A DNA stretch of 64,000 nucleotides. Origin: Acidobacteriota bacterium. GTDB taxonomy: Bacteria; Acidobacteriota; Terriglobia; Terriglobales; Acidobacteriaceae. Below the pieces are notes generated by a model that saw only the letters and a program-made list of their open reading frames with translations, did no database searches and was not told where the DNA came from. Location: contig JABCZL010000007.1 of the NCBI GenBank assembly GCA_013289685.1, forward strand, positions 289,170 to 353,169. The letters are read 5' to 3'. Position 1 is the stretch's first letter; each line of letters opens with the position of its first letter. The position numbers and the translations under genes were made by a program. This document shows, piece by piece, positions 8,959 to 17,580 of this stretch.

Positions 8959-9276
8959 TCACGAAGACGTCTGAAGGCCGACATAGAGGCCATCCGGGCG
9001 TGACTCAACAGGGAAGGAGCGGACGTTCAACCCCAACCCTGGCTGCAGCTCGCCGGCGGTCACGTTGACCTTCATCCCATGCGATCGGCAAGTAACCACG
9101 TAGCCATCGAGACGGCCCATTGCCAGCGATGACCCTTGGTGCGGGCAATTGTCGTCAATCGCGTACAGTCTCCCGTCAACGTTGAAGACAGCAATAGAGA
9201 TGCCTTCGACCTCGAAGGCTCTGCCCGCGCCGCGAGGCACATCGTCGATTTCAGCGATTTTGATCCACTGAGTCAT
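8959..9276 (-). CDS. Rieske [2Fe-2S] ferredoxin (NirD/dioxygenase-ferredoxin type)
   Basis: At 105 residues this is a complete stand-alone Rieske domain. The cluster ligands are visible as CPHQGSSL (about residues 44-51) and CRSHGMKV (about 62-69). The first motif reads C-P-H, as in bacterial Rieske ferredoxins that shuttle electrons to ring-hydroxylating oxygenases or assimilatory nitrite reductase. No oxygenase or reductase is adjacent; the nearest same-strand neighbour is the frameshifted BKACE gene upstream, beyond a terminator. The electron-transfer partner is unknown. Confidence 0.88.
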   Translation of the reverse strand: MTQWIKIAEIDDVPRGAGRAFEVEGISIAVFNVDGRLYAIDDNCPHQGSSLAMGRLDGYVVTCRSHGMKVNVTAGELQPGLGLNVRSFPVESRPDGLYVGLQTSS

Positions 9277-9331
9277 GGTCGGCCTCGCTACGCACTCCAG
9301 TTCTGCCTAGTCCGTTGATCGCGCCCGGCAC

Positions 9332-9373
9332 AAAAAAAAGTGAGCCCTGCTACGTCAGCCGGGGCAGGACTCA
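9332..9373 (-). terminator. Rho-independent terminator after the BKACE gene
   Basis: Read on the minus strand, gag-cctgc pairs with gcagg-gctc across a cggctgacgta loop and is followed by eight T. It ends the BKACE transcript before the Rieske gene. Confidence 0.75.
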
Positions 9374-9379
9374 GCTTTC

Positions 9380-10548
9380 TTAGGCAACTTTGAGTTTTCC
9401 CGTGACCTCCACCTTATCCACCTTACCCTCCCAGTCGCCTGCGTGAATGTGTCCGCACCCACCCTGCGCAGCCGGGTGAAACCTTCCGTCAGTCTCATGC
9501 ACCATGAAGCCCATGTTGCCCGGGCGGCGGTTCGGCGGCAGGCCGAGGTTAGCGAGCGTTTCCGCAGTAGATGAGTACGTGACCCCGATCTTCAGCATCT
9601 GGCGCGCCTGTTCGGGCGTAGCAATCGCGCGCCCCAGCTCTTTGGCGAAGCGAACGTCGCGCTCGATCATTTGGATCGAGGTCATGCGCACTCCCTTGGT
9701 GGTGTTCCAGAGATTGTCCTCGATACCGGCACGGGTGTGTTGTCCCAGCGCGATGCACATCATGGCAAGCGAGTGGGTCAGACGGAACGTCGTCTGGTAG
9801 GTGAAGCACGAGCCATGCGGCGTGCGGCGTATCAGCTCCATGATGTCAAACGGATTTGCGCCGCAGGCGCCACCGGCGCCCATGCTGAAGAAGCCGTTCA
9901 TCGGCCCCATGTAGTAACCCTTGCGATCAGCCGCTCGACGATCTCAAGACCGTGGACGTGGCCGAGCGCGAAGTAAGGCTGGATCCCGTGCTGGACCATC
10001 CGCTTGATGTTCTCCAGATAGAAATCCGGTGTGGAGTCGGCGACCATGTTGGCCATGGCGTGGATCATCACCGGATTTTCAAAGCGCGTTCCCTGAAAGG
10101 CGTCATCTACCGGATGCAGTGCCGTCAGGTCCCAGAGGCCTGAGCCACACAGAATCGTGACCTGATCAGGCTTCGGATCGATCTCGGCCAGCTTGTGGCG
10201 CGCGTCGTAGCTCCCCCACTTCGCTTCTTCACCCGGCTCCGGCGCAAAAGAGATGGACCCGCCGACCTGCAGGATCATCTTGGGCACGGCCTTGCGCACG
10301 CGCGCGACCTGGTCGCCATATTCCCGGAGGTTTTTGGAGATGTGGCCGGTCTTGGGATCGCGCACATGGATGTGGAGGAGCGTGGCCCCCGCGTTATAAC
10401 AATCCACCGCGATCTGGGTTTGTTCTTCCCATGTGAGCGGGACTTGTCCGGGGAAATCGTCCGGCATCCACATCGGCCCATAGGGCGCGGCAGTGATCAT
10501 GAGCGGTGCCTGATTCTCAGGTAGTAGTGAGTCATCTGTGAAATACAT
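9380..10548 (-). pseudogene. Beta-keto acid cleavage enzyme (BKACE, DUF849), broken by a one-base frameshift
   Basis: BKACE enzymes condense a beta-keto acid with acetyl-CoA and use a zinc ion; 3-keto-5-aminohexanoate cleavage enzyme (Kce) is the founding member. The start is the ATG at 10548 after ggaggag, giving MYFTDDSLLPENQAPLMITAAPYGP. The zinc motif HIHVRD, the LHPV region and GQHTRAGIEDNLW are all present. The first frame ends at ..VERLIARVTTWGR-stop near 9898, while the next frame continues with KGYYMGPMNGFFSMGAG to 9380. Restoring one base in gcaagg rejoins ERLIAKGYYMGPMNG, the usual family sequence. About 389 residues would be intact, so this is a recent inactivation or a sequencing indel. 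Confidence 0.85.
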
Positions 10549-10753
10549 GGTTGTTCTCCTCCAGTATTGGCTTACGTTCATTTTTTGTTAGAACATCCAG
10601 CCGTTTCAGCATCCGACATCCGCAGCCCCAGCGAAATCGTTTCGCGACAGTCCCATAATGTCGACTGTCAGAATTGCCAGTCCCACTCTCAGAAGACATG
10701 TGCTTGCTCTCACACTTACTGTTGAACCACCGCCAGTGGGACAGTTGAATTTT

Positions 10754-11458
10754 TCAGTAGCGGATTCCAAAAGTAACCGCAATGAACTGGGTATTAATGT
10801 CCTTGGTCGGGGCGTAGTGAAAACGCGCCTCTGTATAGAGCCGGTAGGGAGCTTCGCCAACTCTTACCGTGAACCCTATGCCAGCGTTCACGCCCCATGC
10901 ACTTGTCGTAGAGGTTGCCAGAGTCTGATTGGCAGTTACCGTTCCCGATGTGCAAGCAAACCCCCACCAGAGCCACGCTGGTGTGCATATGGTGCCGGGG
11001 CCGACAGTGACCTGCCGGGAGAGCCAGTTCTTGCGAAAATACCAGCCGCCGCCGCCGATGAGATAGGTGCCGAACTTCTGACCGCTCAGTTCGTACCGGT
11101 AATTTCCAGTGAGAGCATAAAGGTTGCTGTTGCCGTTGAGGATGCTGGACTGCGAAGCCTCCGTTTGGAGGGGGAGCAGCACTCGGCTGGAAGGATACAT
11201 CCTGTTCCATAGAAACTCGCCGATGACTGCGTTGTTCAGGTTGAAGTTGTAGCCCACTCCTCCTGTCGCACCCCAGCCTGTTCCCATGACGTGCGCCGTC
11301 GAGCTGACGGGAATGTTGACCACCATGCCTAGATTGCTGTTGAGTTTGCACATGCCAGTGCAGTCATTCTGGGCATGGAGAAGCGGCAGGGGCGCCAGTG
11401 CTATCGCAAGAATGATGTTCCGGAGCAGCCATTTCCTGCCAGGTATTGATTTACCCAC
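10754..11458 (-). CDS. Outer-membrane beta-barrel protein (OmpA/porin-like fold)
   Basis: The start is a GTG at 11458, placed 8 bp after a perfect ggaggt. A signal peptide (LLRNIILAIALAPLPLLHAQ) leads to about 205 mature residues of alternating beta-strands, with a glycine-rich turn (TYLIGGGGWYFRKN) and a C-terminal strand ending in tyrosine (FIAVTFGIRY), as required for barrel insertion by BamA. Two cysteine pairs are present (CTGMC and a CTPAW..CTSG loop). It resembles the generic outer membrane beta-barrel domain (OMP_b-brl). It sits at the distal end of the putative tRNA-Glu island. Function unknown. Confidence 0.8.
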   Translation of the reverse strand: MGKSIPGRKWLLRNIILAIALAPLPLLHAQNDCTGMCKLNSNLGMVVNIPVSSTAHVMGTGWGATGGVGYNFNLNNAVIGEFLWNRMYPSSRVLLPLQTEASQSSILNGNSNLYALTGNYRYELSGQKFGTYLIGGGGWYFRKNWLSRQVTVGPGTICTPAWLWWGFACTSGTVTANQTLATSTTSAWGVNAGIGFTVRVGEAPYRLYTEARFHYAPTKDINTQFIAVTFGIRY

Positions 11459-11915
11459 TCGGGGTCACCTCCAGAGATTTTTCATGGGCTTATTCCTCCT
11501 CGAGGAACCACGAAAAACGTTCTCGACCGGACACAGTCAGAACAAAAACGTATCAAGCACGATGGCGCTCCGGTTACTGGCAAAACTGCCAGTTCGTAGC
11601 AGAGAATCGGCTGGGCTGTACGCGACTGTTGCCCGGTAGCGCTACCAAACCTCTTCAGCCGCGAGTGTCCTGGCGGCCGCCCCGCTGGTTCCCTTTACCA
11701 TGGCCTGATCCGGCTGTTTTCCTGCTTTTCTTCTTTTCCATGTAGTGGTATGATGCCCAACCAATCCCCCCTGGGGCAGACACTGCCTGCCCCAATACTC
11801 GCTTCCGCTGCAGACCGGAAAAGAGTCGGCCCTGATTCAAACCCATTCACTGCGGCCTGAGCGCCGTGGTTACGCCTCTCTTATGGGAGCTCGCGAGATA
11901 AGCCGGAGGATCAAA
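11459..11915. other. Intergenic stretch with the distal att copy, no gene
   Basis: This 457-bp gap between divergent genes holds the tRNA-Glu 3' end copy (11632-11647) and both promoters. The short ORFs crossing it lack ribosome sites. Confidence 0.55.
11632..11647. repeat. Putative att site, distal copy of tRNA-Glu 3' end
   Basis: The 16-mer cccggtagcgctacca is identical to the tRNA-Glu end at 4829-4844, while flanking bases differ. No rest of a tRNA surrounds it. It would be the distal att of an element occupying 4845-11647. Confidence 0.65.
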
Positions 11916-14900
11916 ATGCGCATCGACCGTTCGAAGGTATTCGCAGCCGTATCAGCGTGCCTGGTGTTTCTGGCATCGGCGACATTTGCACAGGCCGCTA
12001 CCTTCACCATCGGGGGCACCGTCTCCGGGTTGAACACCGGGACTTCGGTGACCTTGCTCGACAACGGCACCGATGCGCTCAAGGTGACGGCCAACGGAAA
12101 ATTTACCTTTAAAACGGCTCTGGCCACCGGTGCGAAGTACAGCGTCACCGTAAGCGTCCAGCCCACCGGCGAGACCTGCACGGTGACGGGCGGTTCAGGC
12201 ACAGTAGGCTCCGCCAATGTCACCACGGTCAAAGTCACCTGCAAAGCCAAGACCTACACCATCGGCGGCACAGTCTCTGGGTTGATCACCGGCCGGTCGG
12301 TGACGCTGCTGGACAACGGCACGAACGCGCTCAAAGTAACGAAGAACGGTGCCTTCACCTTCACCACAGCGCTGGCAGGCGGTGCCGCCTACAGCGTCAC
12401 CGTCGGCACGCAGCCCAGCGGCGAAACCTGCACGGTGACCAAGGGATCGGGGAAGGTGGCTGCGGCGAATGTCACCACGGTCGTGGTCTCCTGCAAGGCC
12501 AACACGTATACCATCGGCGGCACGGTCTCGGGCCTGAACACCGGCGCTTCGGTGACGCTGCTCGACAACGGCACCGATTCGCTCAAGGTGACTGCCAACG
12601 GCAAGTTCACTTTTGCAAAACCTGTGGCCAGCGGATCTGCCTACAAGGTCACGGTCAGCGTTCAACCTACAGGCGAGACCTGCACGGTGACAGCCGGTTC
12701 AGGCACAGTCGTCGCAGCCAACGTGACCAACGTGGTTGTTGCCTGCAAGGCCACCGCTACCTTCACTATCGGGGGCACAGTCTCGGGTTTGAACACTGGC
12801 GCTTCCGTAACGTTGCTCGATAACGGCGGCGATGCGCTTACGGTGACTGCCAACGGCGCCTTCAAGTTCAAAACAGCTTTAGCCACCGGCGTGAAGTACG
12901 CCGTCACCGTCGGCACACAGCCCACCGGTGAAACCTGCACCGTCACAAACGGTTCGGGCACAGTAGGCACAGCCAATGTGACCAACGTCGTGGTCGCCTG
13001 CAAATCGACCGCAACCTTCACTATTGGCGGCACCGTCTCGGGTTTGAACACTGGCGCTTCCTTGACGCTGCTCGATAACGGCGGCGATGCACTTACAGTG
13101 ACCGCCAACGGCGCCTTCAAGTTCAAAACAGCATTGGCCACCGGCGTGAAGTACGCCGTCACGGTCGGCACGCAGCCCACGGGCGAAACCTGCACGGTCA
13201 CGAACGGGTCGGGAACGGTGGGCACCGCCAACGTGACTAACGTTGCGGTCGCCTGCACAGCCCCGACCTTCACCATCGGCGGCACACTCTCGGGATTGAA
13301 CACGGGCGCCTCGATAACGCTGCTCGATAACGGCGGCGATTCGCTTACGGTGACAGCCAACGGTGCGTTCACGTTCAAAACAGCTTTGGCCAGCGGCAAG
13401 ACCTACAACGTCACGGTCGGGACGCAGCCCACGGGCGAGAACTGCACGGTCACCAACGGTTCGGGCACAGTAGGCTCAGCCAACGTGACCAACGTCGCGG
13501 TCGCTTGCAAAACCGCTGCGACCTTCACCATCGGCGGCTCGGTCTCAGGGTTGAACAGCGGTACTTCGGTGACGCTGCTCGACAACGGTGGCGATTCGCT
13601 CACGGTGAGTGCCAACGGCGCGTTTACCTTTAAAACACCCATCGCCAGCGGCTCCACGTACAGCGTCACGGTCGGCACGCAGCCCACGGGCGAGACCTGC
13701 ACGGTCACCAACGGCTCCGGCACAGTGGGGTCAGCCGATGTGACCAACGTCGCAGTTGCCTGCTCAACCGGTACCGGCGGAGGTGGCGCGTATTGGATCC
13801 CCTATTCCGCGACCCCCGTCCCCGGCGTAACCCCGACCGGAAAGAACGGCCTGTTCGTGATTCCTTCGGACAAGCTGACTTCGGCGCCCGCTCCAACTTT
13901 TGTCACCACAGACACCACCCAGTTGCTCGGGCTCGGAACGCAAATTTCCACGAAAGGCGGGTTAGCGACGTACTCGCCGCAGCTCATGATGTACGCCGAC
14001 ACCACCTCCACCGGAACCACCAAGATCTTCGGCCTGGCCTTGGCGAACACGTCGAGCGTTCCGACGCCGACCCAGGTCAGCAATCTCTCCCTGTCTTCGA
14101 CCCAACAGGTTTGTGGGGCGTTCTCCTCGGAGACTGACGTCACGCAGCCGACAACGCTGTTCATCGTCATCGAGGTCGGCACTTCAATCCAGTGCAGTTC
14201 GGGCGGAGGAACTTTCGAGGTCATCCACTACACGGATTCGGCGACCACGGCCCCAGCTGTGGTGAGCATCAACACAACCGAGATCCAATCCGTCTATCAG
14301 AACGGCAAACTGACTGCGCTGCTGCTGTACGATTCAACCACGAAGTCGTTTAACGCCTATAGCGATAACACGTTCACGTCTCCCACGCAGAAGATCACGG
14401 GCCTGAGCGGCTCCGCCTATGTCACGGGCGTCTTAGACTCAGCCACCTTAAGCATTCCCGAATTGTTCTTCACCGTGACCACCTCCGCTACCACCCCGGC
14501 GAATGAGTTGTACCGCATCGATGGAGCCACGCTGGCGGTCACTCTAATCCAGAACATTGGGAGTAGCACTCTCGACTACTCCGCCCCGCAGGACGACACC
14601 AACCTGTACTACCAGGTCCTTACCGGCACCACGAGCGTTTCCGCTGCGTTCTATCAGGTTGCGCTCGTCGGTGGCACGCCCAAGCTTCTCTACACGGCAC
14701 CGTCATACACCTCGACCGTGGGGACCAGCTATCGGCTGATCGGCAGCAACGATTCGGTTGTCGCTTTCCAATACACTTCTGGCACCTCGGACCCAACCAA
14801 AGCAACGGCAACGCTCTACACCATGCCGGTTGGAGCATCCACAACCACCCCGACCACGCTCGCCAACTACGGCACTGGCGACACGCTGCAGGTAGCTTTC

Positions 14901-15407
14901 CTGGCTGTGCCCAGCGGTGGTGCCCTTTCCAGCAGCGTGCTGTTCGCGACCGTCCAAAACGCTAAGGGAACGTTTCCGGCACTCACGTATGCTTATTCCG
15001 CGGTGTCGATACCGCTCAACGGAGGTACAGCGCCGGCTCCGATTGCAAATTCCATTTACGGAGCGCTGGCCATCGTCTCCAACCGGCTCACCGACAGCGT
15101 ATGGCAGGTGACCGGCATTACCGACACAGATGGCGGTTACGGCGGCGGCACGGCCAATACGGTGAATGTGGCCAGTCTGGCGGATACTCCGTTCACCACC
15201 ACAGGCGGCGGGAACTATGTGTTCTCGACCGGATTTATCGGATCACTCTTTGCCATCTCAAGCAATAACATCGCCATCGGCGACTTCTTCAATGAGCCCG
15301 CAGTCATCTTAGGCGGCCCGCTGCAGGTGGAGGGTGTTGCGGCTGACTTGAGCAAGAACTTCCTCTATCCGATCGCGATCACGAATACCGAGGTATTTCC
15401 GTATTAG
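11916..15407 (+). CDS. Large secreted protein with seven tandem beta-sandwich-like repeats
   Basis: I use the ATG at 11916, just after ggagga, rather than the upstream GCG-rich start; this gives 1163 residues with a signal peptide (VFAAVSACLVFLASATFAQA). Residues about 29-619 are seven near-identical repeats of 84-85 residues, each beginning TFTIGGTVSGLNTG and containing LLDNG, then GETCTVT..GSGTV and ending in ..VAC. Each repeat has one cysteine pair. A GTGGGG linker leads to a non-repetitive 540-residue C-terminal domain (GLFVIPSDKL.., many SSLS/TTT strands). The repeat resembles Acidobacterial extracellular Ig-like modules, but I do not recognise the C-terminal domain. An adhesin or surface-layer role is a guess. 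A terminator follows. Confidence 0.85.
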   Translation: MRIDRSKVFAAVSACLVFLASATFAQAATFTIGGTVSGLNTGTSVTLLDNGTDALKVTANGKFTFKTALATGAKYSVTVSVQPTGETCTVTGGSGTVGSANVTTVKVTCKAKTYTIGGTVSGLITGRSVTLLDNGTNALKVTKNGAFTFTTALAGGAAYSVTVGTQPSGETCTVTKGSGKVAAANVTTVVVSCKANTYTIGGTVSGLNTGASVTLLDNGTDSLKVTANGKFTFAKPVASGSAYKVTVSVQPTGETCTVTAGSGTVVAANVTNVVVACKATATFTIGGTVSGLNTGASVTLLDNGGDALTVTANGAFKFKTALATGVKYAVTVGTQPTGETCTVTNGSGTVGTANVTNVVVACKSTATFTIGGTVSGLNTGASLTLLDNGGDALTVTANGAFKFKTALATGVKYAVTVGTQPTGETCTVTNGSGTVGTANVTNVAVACTAPTFTIGGTLSGLNTGASITLLDNGGDSLTVTANGAFTFKTALASGKTYNVTVGTQPTGENCTVTNGSGTVGSANVTNVAVACKTAATFTIGGSVSGLNSGTSVTLLDNGGDSLTVSANGAFTFKTPIASGSTYSVTVGTQPTGETCTVTNGSGTVGSADVTNVAVACSTGTGGGGAYWIPYSATPVPGVTPTGKNGLFVIPSDKLTSAPAPTFVTTDTTQLLGLGTQISTKGGLATYSPQLMMYADTTSTGTTKIFGLALANTSSVPTPTQVSNLSLSSTQQVCGAFSSETDVTQPTTLFIVIEVGTSIQCSSGGGTFEVIHYTDSATTAPAVVSINTTEIQSVYQNGKLTALLLYDSTTKSFNAYSDNTFTSPTQKITGLSGSAYVTGVLDSATLSIPELFFTVTTSATTPANELYRIDGATLAVTLIQNIGSSTLDYSAPQDDTNLYYQVLTGTTSVSAAFYQVALVGGTPKLLYTAPSYTSTVGTSYRLIGSNDSVVAFQYTSGTSDPTKATATLYTMPVGASTTTPTTLANYGTGDTLQVAFLAVPSGGALSSSVLFATVQNAKGTFPALTYAYSAVSIPLNGGTAPAPIANSIYGALAIVSNRLTDSVWQVTGITDTDGGYGGGTANTVNVASLADTPFTTTGGGNYVFSTGFIGSLFAISSNNIAIGDFFNEPAVILGGPLQVEGVAADLSKNFLYPIAITNTEVFPY
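12000..13772. repeat. Seven tandem ~252-255 bp repeats inside the large secreted protein gene
   Basis: Units begin near 12000, 12252, 12504, 12759, 13014, 13266 and 13521. Spacing is 252 or 255 bp, always a multiple of three. Units 4 and 5 are almost identical in DNA, pointing to recent duplication or conversion. Confidence 0.9.
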
Positions 15408-15464
15408 GCAGGCGGTATAGAAGAAGCTGGATGAGGGATGATTCGGTCATTCAACTCCGCGGAG

Positions 15465-15495
15465 GGGCGCCGTGCGGCGCCCTTCACTTCTTTGT
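15465..15495 (+). terminator. Terminator after the repeat protein gene
   Basis: A perfect stem gggcgcc-gtgc-ggcgccc is followed by ttcacttcttt. Confidence 0.8.
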
Positions 15496-15827
15496 TAAGT
15501 TGCTCAGGGAATCCGTCTTGCGTCGGGGTACGCCTTTAGAGGTTGCGGAAAAAGATATTTTGTACGGCTGAGATTCACCTCAGCGGCTGAAGCCGGCATT
15601 GATTCGACGCACGGCGCGGCTTGAAGCCGCGCCCTTTCAAGACAAGACAGAATCAGGACAAGGCAGAATCAGGACAAGGCAGAATCGTGAGTTTTTCCGC
15701 AGCCTCTTTTGCGCGCACTGGTTCGGCGGATCGCAACCTGAAAAGATTTTCATCCTGAGGCGCTGCTTCGCATCGTTTAAACTAAGCGCCTTATCTAAAG
15801 TCGGAAAATTCACACGCGAGGGTACGT
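15496..15827. repeat. Intergenic stretch with hairpin and 16-bp tandem repeats
   Basis: No gene is seen. At 15575-15635 lies a second copy of the unit found near 1.65 kb (cctcagcggctgaagccg, then gcgcggcttgaagccgcgccc). At about 15645-15690 the unit gacagaatcaggacaa is repeated in tandem between two and three times. Confidence 0.6.
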
Positions 15828-17486
15828 ATGCGTTTGGGCATCAGCAGGATCATCCCGGCTGTTCTCTTTTCTCTTCTTCCGCTGGCCGCTCTGGTGGCGG
15901 TCGACAAACCGTTTCATGACGCGCCGGCCTCGGCGAAAGCGCAGAAGAATCCATTTGCCGGGCAGCAGGCGGCGGTGGACGCGGGGAAGCCGCTCTACGC
16001 CCGGAACTGCTTGGCCTGTCACGGAAAAGCCGGGAAGGGAACCGGTAACGTGCCTTCTCTCGTGGATGGCAAGTTGGCGGGAGTGGCGGCGGGCGAGGTG
16101 TTCTGGTTTATCACCAAAGGAGACCCGGAGAACGGGATGCCCTCATGGGCGGCCCTGCCGGAGCAATCCCGATGGCAGATTGTGACCTACGTGGAGGCGA
16201 TGGTTTCCGGCAATGTGGGCGCCACCGCGAAGGCAGCCCCGGTCGCGGAAGTGGACACCGGGGCGGTGAAGGACGCGTCTCCCAACGCGCCGTTCACCGA
16301 TTTCCGCTATGAGAAGCCCGGAACGACGCGCAAGATCACGGTGAAAGATCTTCCCCAGCCCTATGCCACCGATTCCTCGAGCAACGGCGCCGAACTGGTG
16401 GCGCGGCCGGAGAACGCGTGGCCGGTGGCGCCCGCCGGGTTCAAGGTGGAACTCTTCGCGGCCGGGCTCGAAAATCCACGTCTGCTTCGCACCGCTCCCA
16501 ATGGCGATATTTTCCTGGCAGAGAGCGATCCCGGACGAATCCGCGTGTTCCGCGGCATGACCGGCGACGGCAAGCCGGAGCAGTCGGCGGTTTTTGCGGA
16601 GGGGCTGAAGCAGCCGTATGGGATTGCGTTTTATCCGCCCGGTTCGGATCCGCAGTGGATTTACGTGGGCAACACCAACGAGGTGATTCGCTTTCCCTAT
16701 CACAATGGCGATCTGAAGGCGAGTGCGCCGTCGCAACACATCGCCGACCTGCCGGCTGGGGGCGGGCACTGGACGCGTGCGGTCGAATTCTCTCCGGATG
16801 GCAAGAAGATGTTTGTGGCCGTGGGCTCGGCGTCGAATGACGACGATGTGGATACGCATCCCAGGGAGAAGGATCGCGCCGACATTCTGTGGTGTGATTC
16901 GGCGAACTGCGAGTTGAAGGTGTACGCCTACGGCATTCGCAATGCCGGCGGCGGCATCGCGGTGAATCCGCAGACGGGCGAACTGTGGTGCTCGGTGAAC
17001 GAACGCGACGCGCTCGGCGACAACCTTGTGCCTGATTACATCACGCACGTTGAGGAAGGCGGATTCTACGGATGGCCGTGGTGGTACATGGGGGCGCATC
17101 AGGATCCGCGGCAGCAGGGCAAACATCCCGAGTTGAAAGATAAGGTGCTCGTTCCCGACGTGCTGCTGCAGCCGCACAACGCTTCGCTCGAATTCATCTT
17201 CTACGGGGCGGACAAGTTCCCGGCGGAATACAAGGGAGACATTCTTGCTTCGGAGCATGGATCGTGGAACAAGAAGGTGCGCGTGGGCTATGAAGTGATC
17301 CGTGTGCCGCTGCATGGGACCGGGCACGCCACCGGCGAGTATCAGGATTTCCTGACCGGGTTCGTGCTGCCGGATGGGCATGTGTGGGGACGTCCGGTTG
17401 GGATCGCCACCGCTTCGGACGGTTCGCTGCTGGTGAGCGACGACGGGTCGAATTCGATTTGGAGAGTGAGTTATACGGGGAAGTGA
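15828..17486 (+). CDS. Cytochrome c-PQQ-dependent sugar dehydrogenase fusion
   Basis: The ATG follows gaggg by 5 bp. A signal peptide (IIPAVLFSLLPLAALVAVD) precedes a class I cytochrome c domain with one heme site, CLACH (about residues 63-67), and a distal methionine region (ENGMPSWAAL). From about residue 190 a six-bladed propeller of the soluble glucose/sorbosone dehydrogenase family follows (LAESDPGRIRVFRG, LPAGGGHWTRAVEFSPDGKKM, HVEEGGFYGWPWWY). This layout passes electrons from PQQ-dependent periplasmic sugar or aldose oxidation straight to its own heme. No PQQ biosynthesis genes are in the window. The substrate cannot be told from sequence. Confidence 0.88.
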   Translation: MRLGISRIIPAVLFSLLPLAALVAVDKPFHDAPASAKAQKNPFAGQQAAVDAGKPLYARNCLACHGKAGKGTGNVPSLVDGKLAGVAAGEVFWFITKGDPENGMPSWAALPEQSRWQIVTYVEAMVSGNVGATAKAAPVAEVDTGAVKDASPNAPFTDFRYEKPGTTRKITVKDLPQPYATDSSSNGAELVARPENAWPVAPAGFKVELFAAGLENPRLLRTAPNGDIFLAESDPGRIRVFRGMTGDGKPEQSAVFAEGLKQPYGIAFYPPGSDPQWIYVGNTNEVIRFPYHNGDLKASAPSQHIADLPAGGGHWTRAVEFSPDGKKMFVAVGSASNDDDVDTHPREKDRADILWCDSANCELKVYAYGIRNAGGGIAVNPQTGELWCSVNERDALGDNLVPDYITHVEEGGFYGWPWWYMGAHQDPRQQGKHPELKDKVLVPDVLLQPHNASLEFIFYGADKFPAEYKGDILASEHGSWNKKVRVGYEVIRVPLHGTGHATGEYQDFLTGFVLPDGHVWGRPVGIATASDGSLLVSDDGSNSIWRVSYTGK

Positions 17487-17493
17487 AAAGGCA

Positions 17494-17580
17494 GTGGCTA
17501 GGGGTCAGTGGTTAGTCGCGAGAAAGGTCGGAGCGTCTTTTACTAACCACTAATCACTAGCGACTAGCCACTAACCACTG
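17494..17580. terminator. Long inverted repeat between convergent genes
   Basis: The agtggctaggggtcagtggttagtcgcgag arm pairs with ctagcgactagccactaaccact. It lies between the convergent sugar dehydrogenase and dnaE2 genes, so it may act as a bidirectional terminator. A related unit lies at 21125-21215. Confidence 0.65.

Larger units (their letters stand above)
4845..11647. mobile_element. Putative genomic island at tRNA-Glu, no integrase seen
   Basis: The segment is bounded by the tRNA-Glu gene and an exact 16-bp copy of its 3' end. It holds unrelated accessory genes (TolC-like, DUF481, DUF202, Rieske, a frameshifted beta-keto acid cleavage enzyme, an outer-membrane barrel) in mixed orientation. 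No integrase or transposase is recognised, so it would be a decayed or trans-mobilised island. The evidence is the repeat and the gene content only. Confidence 0.5.

Noticed and set aside
8623-9008. Short basic ORFs between the DUF202 and Rieske genes
   Set aside because: Low-complexity Arg/Lys-rich frames overlapping supported genes with no ribosome site.
12000-13772. CRISPR-like spacing of repeats
   Set aside because: Unit length is 252-255 bp and always in frame; it is a protein repeat, not a CRISPR array. No CRISPR array is seen in the window.
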